Made by a program: the position numbers and the translations under genes
Shown: positions 54,875-62,996 of the stretch, piece after piece
Layout: the number at the start of each line of letters is the position of its first letter
Position numbering within the stretch: position 1 is the stretch's first letter
Notes under the pieces: model-generated
The model's input: only the letters and a program-made list of their open reading frames with translations
Database searches by the model: none
What the model was told of the DNA's origin: nothing
NCBI GenBank assembly: GCA_965214335.1
Contig: CBDCBO010000014.1
Location: 372,001 to 436,000 of the forward strand
Direction of reading: 5' to 3'
DNA: 64,000 bases
Source of the DNA: Velthaea sp965214335
Lineage (GTDB): Bacteria; Vulcanimicrobiota; Vulcanimicrobiia; Vulcanimicrobiales; Vulcanimicrobiaceae

Positions 54875-56269
54875 CTAAGAGCCGGCGGCGACCGGCGCGG
54901 CGTCGATCGCCGCGCCAAACCGCCGTGCCACGGCCGAAATCGAACCCGCGCCGAGCATCAGGACGAGCGTTCCGGGTGGCGCTGCGGCGCGAATGAGCGC
55001 TTCGAGCGCGTCGACCGGCGCGTAGGTAACGGGTGTTCCGGCCGCCGCCAACGGTTCGCCGATGAGCCGTTCGCTCACACCCTCGATGCGCGCCTCGGCG
55101 GCCGCGTACACCGGCGTGAGATAGACGTGATCGGCCCCGCCGAGCGCGCGCGCGAAATCGGTCGCGAGGTACGCCGTACGCGAATAGCGGTGCGGCTGAA
55201 AGGCCACGACGATGGGACCGTCGCTTACGCCCCGTGCGGCGGCGATCGTTTGCGCGACGGCCGTCGGATGGTGTGCATAATCGTCGACGACGGTGAGTGC
55301 GGTGCATCGCCCGACGATTTCGAACCGGCGCCGTACGCCGTGGAACGCGGCCAGGGCCGCTCCAATCGTGTCGAACGGTACGTGTGCCGCCCGCGCGACG
55401 GCGACCGCCGCCAGCGCGTTCTGCACGTTGATCTCGCCCGGTACGTTGAGCGTCAGTCGGCCAAGCGTCCGGCCCGACTCGACGACCGTGAACTGCGCGC
55501 CCAGCGCCGCATATGAAATGTCTCGCGCACGGAGATCGGCCGGCACACCGGTTGCGAACGTCACCGCCCGCGCCGCGGTACGCTCGACGAGCGCCGCGCT
55601 GCGGGCATTATCGGCGCCGATTACGGCGATTCCGCCGGGTGGTAACCGGCCCAGAAACGTGACGAATTGTTCGACGAGGCGCGGCAATTCAGCATCGCTG
55701 CCGATGTGGTCGTTCTCGATATTCGTCACGACGGCAATCGAGGGCGCCAGCCGCAGGAACGAACCGTCGCTTTCATCGCTCTCCGTGATGAACCAGTTGC
55801 CTGCGCCACTGCGTGCATTGGAGCCCGAATCCACGCGCTGGCCGCCGACGGCAACCGTCGGATCGAAGCCGGCCGCCTCGAAGATCGCCGCAATCATCGC
55901 CGTGGTCGTCGTTTTGCCGTGCGTTCCGGCGACCGCGATCGTCGGCGTCGTGCCGATCAAGCGGGCCAGCATTTCGCCCCGCTTGACGACCGGAATCGAA
56001 CGCCGCAGCGCTTCGGCATACTCGCTATTTTCGGGCGGTATGGCGCTCGACACCACGACGGTGCCGACCTCACCGACGTTGCCGGCGGCGTGGCCGATCG
56101 TGACCGTAACACCTTCGCGGACGAGTTCGTCGAGCAGCGGGCTTTGGCGCTCGTCGGAGCCGCTGACGCTGCAGCCGCGTCCGAGTAATAGCCGCGCCAG
56201 CGCGCTCATACCGATGCCGCCGATTCCGACGAGATGATACGCGGCCGCGGCATTAGCTCTGTGAGTCAC
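54875..56269 (-). CDS. murC: UDP-N-acetylmuramate-L-alanine ligase (MurC)
   Basis: 464 residues, ATP-dependent ligase that adds L-Ala to UDP-MurNAc. The N-terminal Rossmann motif YHLVGIGGIGMSALAR, ATP loop GTHGKTTTTAMIAAIF and central ESDESDGSFL are typical. The start GTG 56269 lies 17 bp inside the end of murG. It is followed by murB after 88 bp. Confidence 0.96.
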   Translation of the reverse strand: MTHRANAAAAYHLVGIGGIGMSALARLLLGRGCSVSGSDERQSPLLDELVREGVTVTIGHAAGNVGEVGTVVVSSAIPPENSEYAEALRRSIPVVKRGEMLARLIGTTPTIAVAGTHGKTTTTAMIAAIFEAAGFDPTVAVGGQRVDSGSNARSGAGNWFITESDESDGSFLRLAPSIAVVTNIENDHIGSDAELPRLVEQFVTFLGRLPPGGIAVIGADNARSAALVERTAARAVTFATGVPADLRARDISYAALGAQFTVVESGRTLGRLTLNVPGEINVQNALAAVAVARAAHVPFDTIGAALAAFHGVRRRFEIVGRCTALTVVDDYAHHPTAVAQTIAAARGVSDGPIVVAFQPHRYSRTAYLATDFARALGGADHVYLTPVYAAAEARIEGVSERLIGEPLAAAGTPVTYAPVDALEALIRAAAPPGTLVLMLGAGSISAVARRFGAAIDAAPVAAGS

Positions 56270-57419
56270 GGACCCCCACTTTCGGGCCGGCGGAATCGGC
56301 GACCCGCGCCGGTAGCCAGGCCGTGATGCGCTCCACGATTCGCGCGACCGCTCCGGCCGGCGACAAGCGCGCCGCGGCGGCACGCATCGCAGCGGGGACG
56401 TCGCCGCTGAGTTGCGTCGCCAGCGTCGCTAGCAGCAACTCCGCCGTCAACGCGCGGTCGGGCAATACCACACCTGCCCCGCCGGCGGCAAACAGCGCGG
56501 CGTTCGCGGTCTGGTGATCGTCGGCGGCAAACGGGTATGGAATCAACACGGCCGGCGTGGCGGTGGCGGCAAGTTCCGCGAGCGTCGACGCACCGGCGCG
56601 CGCTACGACGATATCGGCGGCCGCGTACGCAGTCCCCGGATCGGACAGATAGGGCACGAGCCGCACCACGTTGCCGGACGCAAGCCGTGCCTGGTCTGCG
56701 CGCACGGCCGGATAGTCGCGTTCACCGCTGATATGCAGCACCTGCCAAGCCGCGGGTAACGCCAGCGTGGTGACCAGCGTCGTAACCGCGGCGTTGATCG
56801 AGCGCGCGCCTTGCGAGCCGCCCATCACCACGATCGTCGTGCGCTCCGGTTCCAAGCCCAACGCGAGCCGCGCCTCGCGCGGCGGCGGCAGCCGGCTCAA
56901 CGAAGCCCGCACCGGCGCGCCCGTCGCGACGGCCTTGGCGCCGAAATAGCGGCGCGATTCGCCATACGTGAGCCAGACTTCATCGACGAGCGGCCGCAGC
57001 AGCCGATTCGTCAATCCGGGCCGAACGTTGAGCTCCAGCAACGCAATCTGCGGCGCCGACCCCCGGCCGAAGACGCGCAGCAGGCGCGCCGCGACGACGA
57101 CGGGGAAACACACGTAGCCGCCGGTGGCGATGACGACGTCGGGCCGAAACGTTCGCAGAGCGCGCCATGCGACGGCGATGCCGCTGACGTTGCGTGCCAG
57201 CGTCCGTAGTGCGTGCAGCGACGGCCGCCGCTGCAGCGGCGCGCTCGGGATGAACGTCAGCGGCATCGTCGTTACCACGGTCGCCTCGAGTCCATCACGG
57301 TTGCCGAAAAAGCGCCGTTCGTAGCGCGGTAACGCCGGCGCGGCCCGCAGCGCCTCGTCGATTGCCAGCGCCGGATAAATGTGGCCGCCCGTTCCGCCGC
57401 CGGTGAATGCAACATGCAG
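56253..57419 (-). CDS. murG: UDP-GlcNAc:lipid I GlcNAc transferase (MurG)
   Basis: 388 residues from the chosen start. Makes lipid II at the inner membrane surface. Motifs GGGTGGHIYPALAIDEAL at the N-terminus, MGGSQGARSINAAV in the middle and RAGASTLAELAATATPAVLIPYP at the C-terminus are all intact. No ATG, GTG or TTG is available next to the conserved N-terminus; a CTG at 57419 (5 bp after the ftsW stop) fits best. The only other start is GTG 57548, which would add 43 residues without family likeness and overlap ftsW. The gene overlaps murC by 17 bp. Confidence 0.94.
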   Translation of the reverse strand: MHVAFTGGGTGGHIYPALAIDEALRAAPALPRYERRFFGNRDGLEATVVTTMPLTFIPSAPLQRRPSLHALRTLARNVSGIAVAWRALRTFRPDVVIATGGYVCFPVVVAARLLRVFGRGSAPQIALLELNVRPGLTNRLLRPLVDEVWLTYGESRRYFGAKAVATGAPVRASLSRLPPPREARLALGLEPERTTIVVMGGSQGARSINAAVTTLVTTLALPAAWQVLHISGERDYPAVRADQARLASGNVVRLVPYLSDPGTAYAAADIVVARAGASTLAELAATATPAVLIPYPFAADDHQTANAALFAAGGAGVVLPDRALTAELLLATLATQLSGDVPAAMRAAAARLSPAGAVARIVERITAWLPARVADSAGPKVGVRDSQS

Positions 57420-57424
57420 CGTGC

Positions 57425-58597
57425 CTACGGCAAACTCGTTTGCCGATGCCGGCCGATGTTGACGATCAGCGCGACGGCAACGAGCGAAACGACCAGCGAC
57501 GTACCGCCGAACGAAACAAACGGCAACGGCACCCCGGTCACCGGCCACGACGCCGTGACTACACCGATATTGACAAAGGCTTGGATCACGATGAGCAGCG
57601 TACAGCCCAGCACCAGCAACATGCCGAAGCGGTCGGGCGCGGCCAGTGCGATGCGCACCGCGCGAAACGCGAACACCACGAAGAGCGCGATCACGCCGAG
57701 TGCCCCGAACAACCCTAATTCCTCACCTAAAATAGCAAAGATAAAGTCGGTATACTGTTCGGGTAAATAAAAAAACTTCTGGCGCGACGCACCGAGGCCT
57801 AAACCGAGAATGCCGCCGCTGCCGAGTGCCAACAGTGACTGCACGATGTGAAAACCGGTATTTTGCGGATCTTTCCACGGATCGAGAAAGGCGAAGATGC
57901 GCGCCCGCTTATACGCCGACGAGCCGATCGCGAGCGCCACAACGGGCAACATCGAAACGACGCACAATCCCAAATGTTCGAGCCGTGCGCCGGCACAAAA
58001 CAAAAGACCGAACGCGGTGAAGATGAGCAGGCTGGCCGTACCCATGTCGGGTTCAAGCAAGATCGGGACCGCGAGCGCGCACGTCACGAGCAGACACGGA
58101 ACGACGCCGCGCACCAGCGATTGCAATCGGTCACCGAAGGTCGAAAGTTTGGCGGCCAAAAATACGACGAGCGCGAGTTTCGCGAATTCCGACGGTTCGA
58201 AGCTGACGGCGCCGCCCAGCCAGCGACGCGACCCGCCGACGATTTGGCCGACATGTGGTACGAGAACGGCAACGAGTGCGGCGAACGCAAGCGCGATACC
58301 GGCCGGCGCGATGGTGCGCAGCTTACGATAATCCAGCCGGTAGGCGATCAGCGCGCACACCAGCGCCACGACGAGCCAAATGAGCTGGCGTTTCAAGTAA
58401 TACGCGGTGTCGCGATAGGTCGCATACGCCGTCGCACTCGACGCGCTGTAGATCATGACGAGGCCGACCGCGACGAGCGCCGCGATCGTTGCGATGAGCA
58501 CGCTGTCGGGCGCCACGAGGCGCACGCCCGATAGCGCGGCGGACGGCCGGATTGCGGGCGGCCGCGAGCGACCGGCCGCCGGGAGATTACCGAGCAT
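57425..58597 (-). CDS. ftsW: Lipid II polymerase FtsW (SEDS family)
   Basis: 390 residues with about ten membrane helices. SEDS glycosyltransferase that polymerises septal peptidoglycan with its PBP partner. Marks: RRWLGGAVSFEPSEFAKLALV, LEPDMGTASLL, and the C-terminal GVPLPFVSFGGTSLV. FtsW and RodA are hard to tell apart, but the place between murD and murG favours FtsW. The ATG 58597 lies 11 bp inside the end of murD. Confidence 0.94.
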   Translation of the reverse strand: MLGNLPAAGRSRPPAIRPSAALSGVRLVAPDSVLIATIAALVAVGLVMIYSASSATAYATYRDTAYYLKRQLIWLVVALVCALIAYRLDYRKLRTIAPAGIALAFAALVAVLVPHVGQIVGGSRRWLGGAVSFEPSEFAKLALVVFLAAKLSTFGDRLQSLVRGVVPCLLVTCALAVPILLEPDMGTASLLIFTAFGLLFCAGARLEHLGLCVVSMLPVVALAIGSSAYKRARIFAFLDPWKDPQNTGFHIVQSLLALGSGGILGLGLGASRQKFFYLPEQYTDFIFAILGEELGLFGALGVIALFVVFAFRAVRIALAAPDRFGMLLVLGCTLLIVIQAFVNIGVVTASWPVTGVPLPFVSFGGTSLVVSLVAVALIVNIGRHRQTSLP

Positions 58598-59987
58598 GCG
58601 GTACCGTCGGCGCACCACCCAGGCCGCCGACCGCCGCCGCGAAGCGTGCGCCGCGGTCTTCGGCCGAAGCGAACATGTCGAACGACGCACAGCCGGGCGA
58701 GAGCAAGACGACGTCACCCGCGACGGCGATCGATGCCGCCAGCGTGACGGCTTCATCCATCGAGTCGGCGCGCGACACGGCGGCACGTTTGATCGTTTTG
58801 GCGATGTCGCCGGCGGCTTCGCCGATGAGGACCACGGCCTTGGTGCGCGACGACGCGACTCGCCCCAGATCGGCGAACTCGGTGCCCTTGGCTTTACCGC
58901 CCGCGATCAACACGATCGGCCGGTCGAACGAGCGTAGCGCCGCGATCACCGAACCGGGATTCGTCGCTTTCGAATCGTCGACATACGTCACGCCGTTGCG
59001 CTGTGCGACGATTTCGAGCCGATGCGCGAGCGGCTTGAAATCGCGTACCGCCGCGACGATCGCCGCCCGGTCTAAACCGGCGGCCAGCCCAACTAAAATT
59101 GCGCCCATCACGTTTTCGACGTTGTGTTTGCCCTGCAACGGAATATCGCCGACGTCCATGACGTCGATCGAACGCGGATCGCCCGTGGGCGGCGCGTAGA
59201 CAATGGTTTTTTCGCCGCGAACGTAGAGCGTCGTATTGCGCTGCGGCTCGCCGGCGAACCACAGCGCGCGACCCTTGATGCGGTTGGCGTCTTCACCCGC
59301 CAGCACGGCAATGCGCGCGTCGTCGAGATTGCCGACGAACGTGTCGCCGGGTCCCTGATTTGCGAAAATCCGGAACTTTGCTTCGGCATATTCGTCCATC
59401 GAAAAATAGCGGTCGAGATGATCGGGCGAGATATTGTTGATCAGCGCGACGCGCGGCTTGAACGAGCGAATCGATTCGAGCTGAAACGACGAAACTTCGG
59501 CCACGATCCAATCGTCGGGCCCGGCGACGGCCGTTTCGGCGATGAGCGCATTGCCGATGTTTCCGCCGACGAACGTGGTCTTGCCGGCACGCCGGAACAT
59601 GGCGCCCAGCAGCGCCGCCGTGGTTGTTTTTCCCTTGGTACCGGTGACCGCGACGATCGGCGCGCGGCAGATCCGGTAGGCGACTTCGACCTCGCTGAAG
59701 ACCGGCACGCCGGCGGTCTGGATGCGCCGCACGAGTTCGCCGTTGAGCGGAATACCGGGCGACAACACGGCGGCCGTCACGTTGGGCAACACCTCGCCCA
59801 GCGCCGCCGGCGCCACGAACGGAACCGTCAAGCTCGCGACATCGACCGCCGGATTTTCGTCCGTTGCATAGACTGCCGCGACGCGCGGCAACAGCACCTC
59901 GATCGACGCCCGGCCGCTACGCCCGAGGCCAATGACCAGCACGCGTTCGTCGCGATCGAATTGTCCGCTTTTGATCGGCGGGTTCAT
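58587..59987 (-). CDS. murD: UDP-N-acetylmuramoylalanine-D-glutamate ligase (MurD)
   Basis: 466 residues. Adds D-Glu to UDP-MurNAc-L-Ala. N-terminal Rossmann motif VLVIGLGRSGRASIEVL, ATP loop VTGTKGKTTTAALLGAMF, the ISPDHLDRYFS block and YVDDSKATNPGSVIAAL near the C-terminal domain are all present. It overlaps mraY by 4 bp (59984-59987) and ftsW by 11 bp, so it is in the same coupled operon. Confidence 0.96.
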   Translation of the reverse strand: MNPPIKSGQFDRDERVLVIGLGRSGRASIEVLLPRVAAVYATDENPAVDVASLTVPFVAPAALGEVLPNVTAAVLSPGIPLNGELVRRIQTAGVPVFSEVEVAYRICRAPIVAVTGTKGKTTTAALLGAMFRRAGKTTFVGGNIGNALIAETAVAGPDDWIVAEVSSFQLESIRSFKPRVALINNISPDHLDRYFSMDEYAEAKFRIFANQGPGDTFVGNLDDARIAVLAGEDANRIKGRALWFAGEPQRNTTLYVRGEKTIVYAPPTGDPRSIDVMDVGDIPLQGKHNVENVMGAILVGLAAGLDRAAIVAAVRDFKPLAHRLEIVAQRNGVTYVDDSKATNPGSVIAALRSFDRPIVLIAGGKAKGTEFADLGRVASSRTKAVVLIGEAAGDIAKTIKRAAVSRADSMDEAVTLAASIAVAGDVVLLSPGCASFDMFASAEDRGARFAAAVGGLGGAPTVPHAR

Positions 59988-60925
59988 GCGCGCCGCGCCA
60001 CCAGCGCGAAGCCCAAGCCGGACAGCGCCGCCGACGCGAGCCAGAAGCGTTGCGTCACTTTTGTTTCCGGCCAGCCGCCCAACTCGAAATGGTGATGCAA
60101 TGGACTCATGCGAAAGATTCGCCGTTTGGTCAGTTTGAACGACGCGACTTGCAAAATCACCGACAGCGTTTCAGCCGCGAACACCCCGCCGATGAGCGGA
60201 AGCAGTATTTGCGATCCGGTAACGATCGCGCCGCCGGCCAGCGCCGCCCCCAACGCCAGCGAACCGGTATCGCCCATGAAAACGCGCGCCGGATGCCGGT
60301 TGTAGAGCAGAAAACCGAGCACCGCGCCGGCCGTCGCGACATCGAGTGTCGCCGCTTCGGTGCATCCGGCCCGCAGCGCGATAAAGGTGAGCACCGCTAA
60401 CGGTGGGAGCACGGTGCCGCCGGCCAAACCATCGAGCCCATCGGTCAGGTTAACGGCATGCGTCGTGCCCAGGATTGCGAGCAACGACAAACCGTACCAG
60501 AACCATAGCGGCGTGGTGCCGAGTCCGAGCAGCGTCGTGCCCTGCCGCGCGCCGTTTGCCAGGACGACCAGAAACGCCATGCCCACCAGCGCCGTCAACC
60601 CGAATTTCGTGCGCGCGCGTAACCCGCGATTACGCCCGCGCCGGATCGCCGCCAAGTCGTCGACGAAGCCGATCGCCGCCATTCCGCTAACGAGCAGCGC
60701 CAGCGCGAGCGTCGTCCGCCCCGGCCGCAGCGCGAGCGCAACCGCCGGGGCCGTCAGGAACAGTAAGCCGCCCATGGTCGGCGTGCCGGTCTTGACCTGA
60801 TGCGTCGCCGGCGCGTCTTCGTAGGCTTTTTGGCGATACTTGAGCCGCGCGAGCCAGCCGACAAGCGGCTTGCCGGCGGCTGCGGTGATGCCGAACGCGA
60901 CCACGCCCGCGAGCGCGATCTTCAC
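59984..60925 (-). CDS. mraY: Phospho-MurNAc-pentapeptide transferase (MraY)
   Basis: 313 residues, about ten membrane helices. Makes lipid I from UDP-MurNAc-pentapeptide and undecaprenyl phosphate. The catalytic motifs are intact: FVDDLAAIRRGRN, NLTDGLDGLAGG, FMGDTGSLALG and the SPLHHHFELGG loop. It is a little shorter than usual (320-360). It overlaps the upstream CofE-like gene by 4 bp and murD by 4 bp. Confidence 0.97.
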   Translation of the reverse strand: MKIALAGVVAFGITAAAGKPLVGWLARLKYRQKAYEDAPATHQVKTGTPTMGGLLFLTAPAVALALRPGRTTLALALLVSGMAAIGFVDDLAAIRRGRNRGLRARTKFGLTALVGMAFLVVLANGARQGTTLLGLGTTPLWFWYGLSLLAILGTTHAVNLTDGLDGLAGGTVLPPLAVLTFIALRAGCTEAATLDVATAGAVLGFLLYNRHPARVFMGDTGSLALGAALAGGAIVTGSQILLPLIGGVFAAETLSVILQVASFKLTKRRIFRMSPLHHHFELGGWPETKVTQRFWLASAALSGLGFALVARRA

Positions 60926-61620
60926 GCGGCCGTCCGTAACGGGTTGGCACCACGGCCGCGCCAGACCAAGAGCACCAGCGGCGTCTGCTCGTCGCTATTG
61001 CCGTGCGGGTTCGCCAGGAGCGCGCGTTCGACGCCGGCTCGTTCCACATCGGGCGACACGCCCAGCGCTTTGGCGCGGTGCAGATCGTTCGCGTCGACGA
61101 TGGCAAAGCCGTAGCCGAGTTGCGCGCGCAATTCGGTACAGACGCGGTCGGGCTCGGCCGGGCCGAACACGATCGCGCGTTCGTACGGCGGCAACGTTCC
61201 GGTGTAGCCGTCGATCGCGGCAATCGCTTCGCCGAGCATTTCGTAGAACACGCCGCGCTTGCCGCGCAAGCGCCCGAACACGTGCGCCACGGCGGCCCGC
61301 ACCACCTTACGGGTACCGACCTGATCGATCACGATCTGCAGCGACTCGGGCTGGTTGACCGTCGCGAGCGCACCGGCGCGGCGGGCGAGCGCGTACGCCA
61401 ACCGCGAAGGTCGCACGAATTCAGCGCCGACGAACCGCCGTTGCGCGATCGCGACCGCGGTTTCGGCGACAGCGATGACGTCGCCGGGCCGCGCGATGCC
61501 GCGCACGGCGTCGGCGATGAGCGCGACGATGTCATCGCCCGGACCGACGAGCCGGGTGCGGATCGGTATCGCGACGAGCCCGTCGGGCAAGCCCGGCTCG
61601 CGCACGCGTTGCGGAATCAT
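60922..61620 (-). CDS. CofE-like (coenzyme F420-0:gamma-glutamyl ligase family) protein in the mur operon
   Basis: 232 residues. The N-terminal half (VAIPIRTRLVGPGDDIVALIADAV, then GIARPGDVIAVAETAVAIAQRRFV) resembles F420-0:L-glutamate ligases (PF01996, CofE), which form gamma-glutamyl amide bonds with GTP. The C-terminal half (from about 130) is more variable. I see no other F420 genes in the window. The gene is coupled on both sides: ATGA overlap with murF (61617-61620) and a 4-bp overlap with mraY, so it is a built-in part of the mur operon. Its substrate may thus be a peptidoglycan precursor; this is inference. Family assignment is from sequence pattern only. Confidence 0.68.
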   Translation of the reverse strand: MIPQRVREPGLPDGLVAIPIRTRLVGPGDDIVALIADAVRGIARPGDVIAVAETAVAIAQRRFVGAEFVRPSRLAYALARRAGALATVNQPESLQIVIDQVGTRKVVRAAVAHVFGRLRGKRGVFYEMLGEAIAAIDGYTGTLPPYERAIVFGPAEPDRVCTELRAQLGYGFAIVDANDLHRAKALGVSPDVERAGVERALLANPHGNSDEQTPLVLLVWRGRGANPLRTAA

Positions 61621-62996
61621 GGCGTGCCGTTCGCGCGCAGCGCGTCGGCGATTTCCTCCATCCGGTACTTGCGCGAACCCTTGAGCAAGATCGCATCGCC
61701 GGCCCGCGCGTTGGCGCGCAGCCACGCCACCGCGGCGGCGTTTTCGGCGTAGGCCAGGATCCGCGAAGCGGCGGCGCCGGCGTCGGTCGCGCCGCGCACG
61801 ATGTCGGCCGCGTAGTCGCCGCCGGCGAGAATGAATTCGCTCGCGCCGGCGGCGGCGGCACCGACCCGGCGGTGCATCTGCGCGGCATCCGCGCCGAGTT
61901 CCGCCATGCTCCCGAGCACCGCGATCCGCCGCTCGGCCGACTCCTGCGCGAACGCATCGAGCGTCGCGAGCGTCCCCGACATCGACGCATTATACGCATC
62001 GAAGATCAAACGTTTGCCGTCGGCGAGCGCGATCGTTTCGTAGCGCTGCGCCGGCTGCGCGAGCAGGCCCACATACGGCGCGAGACGCGCCGGCGGAAAG
62101 CCCGCAACGCTGGCCGCGGCCAGCGCCGCGGCCAGATTGCGCCGGTTGTGTTCGCCCGGAACGCCGACCGCCACGGCGATCTCGGTACACACGCCGCCCG
62201 CGTAAACGGCAAGCGTTCGAACGTCGCGTACGATAACGGCCGCCGCGCCGGCCGGCGGTTCGTCAGCGCCCACGCCGAACCACATCGGCGGCGTTGTCAG
62301 CGCGGCCGCCCGTTCGCGCGAGTCGGCGTCGGCCAGGTTGAGCACCGCCTGCGCGCCGCCGCGAAACAGACCCCACTTCGTATCGGCCAAACGCCGGCGG
62401 CTGCCCATGATTTCCAGATGCGCTTCGCCGATGTTGGTCAACACCGCGATATCGGGCCGCGCCGCGGCCACGAGCAGGTCGAGATCACCGTACTTGCGGG
62501 CGCCCATTTCGATCACCGCGACGCGCGGGTCGTTTACTTCGAGGCCGAGCAGAAACTTGCTCACGCCGATCTCATTATTTTCGTTTTCCGGCGTGGCCGT
62601 CACGGCGACGCCGGCCGCGGCCAGAATTTGGGCCACATACGACTTGGTGGTGGTTTTGCCGGCGCTGCCGGAAACGGCGATGACCGGCCCGCAAACGCGC
62701 GTGCGGGCCAGTTGCGCCAGTGCGAGATAGGCGCGGAGCGTATCGGCGACGACGAGCGCGGGCCGGCCGGCTGGAACGGTCGCCGGATCGTCCACGATGG
62801 CGAGCGCCGCGCCCCGGGTAAACGCTTCGCCGATGAACGCGTGACCGTCGAAGCGCTCGCCGCGCAAGGCCAGAAACGCCGCTCCGCGGTCGACTCGCCG
62901 GGTATCGGTGCCGACGGCGAACTCGGCCGGCAACGCCGCGGCACCAAGTACCTGCGGCCGCAGTGCCGCGATCGCCGCGGCGATGTCGAGCTTCAT
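61617..62996 (-). CDS. murF: UDP-MurNAc-tripeptide:D-Ala-D-Ala ligase (MurF)
   Basis: 459 residues. Adds the D-Ala-D-Ala dipeptide made by Ddl. Visible: the N-terminal FAVGTDTRRVDRGAAFLALRG, ATP loop VSGSAGKTTTKSYVAQIL, the ENENNEIGVSKFLL motif typical of MurF and the DAYNASMSG block. ATG 62996 overlaps the frame-corrected murE stop by ATGA (62993-62996); in the sequence as given, the murE frame runs into murF because of a one-base shift. Confidence 0.96.
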   Translation of the reverse strand: MKLDIAAAIAALRPQVLGAAALPAEFAVGTDTRRVDRGAAFLALRGERFDGHAFIGEAFTRGAALAIVDDPATVPAGRPALVVADTLRAYLALAQLARTRVCGPVIAVSGSAGKTTTKSYVAQILAAAGVAVTATPENENNEIGVSKFLLGLEVNDPRVAVIEMGARKYGDLDLLVAAARPDIAVLTNIGEAHLEIMGSRRRLADTKWGLFRGGAQAVLNLADADSRERAAALTTPPMWFGVGADEPPAGAAAVIVRDVRTLAVYAGGVCTEIAVAVGVPGEHNRRNLAAALAAASVAGFPPARLAPYVGLLAQPAQRYETIALADGKRLIFDAYNASMSGTLATLDAFAQESAERRIAVLGSMAELGADAAQMHRRVGAAAAGASEFILAGGDYAADIVRGATDAGAAASRILAYAENAAAVAWLRANARAGDAILLKGSRKYRMEEIADALRANGTP

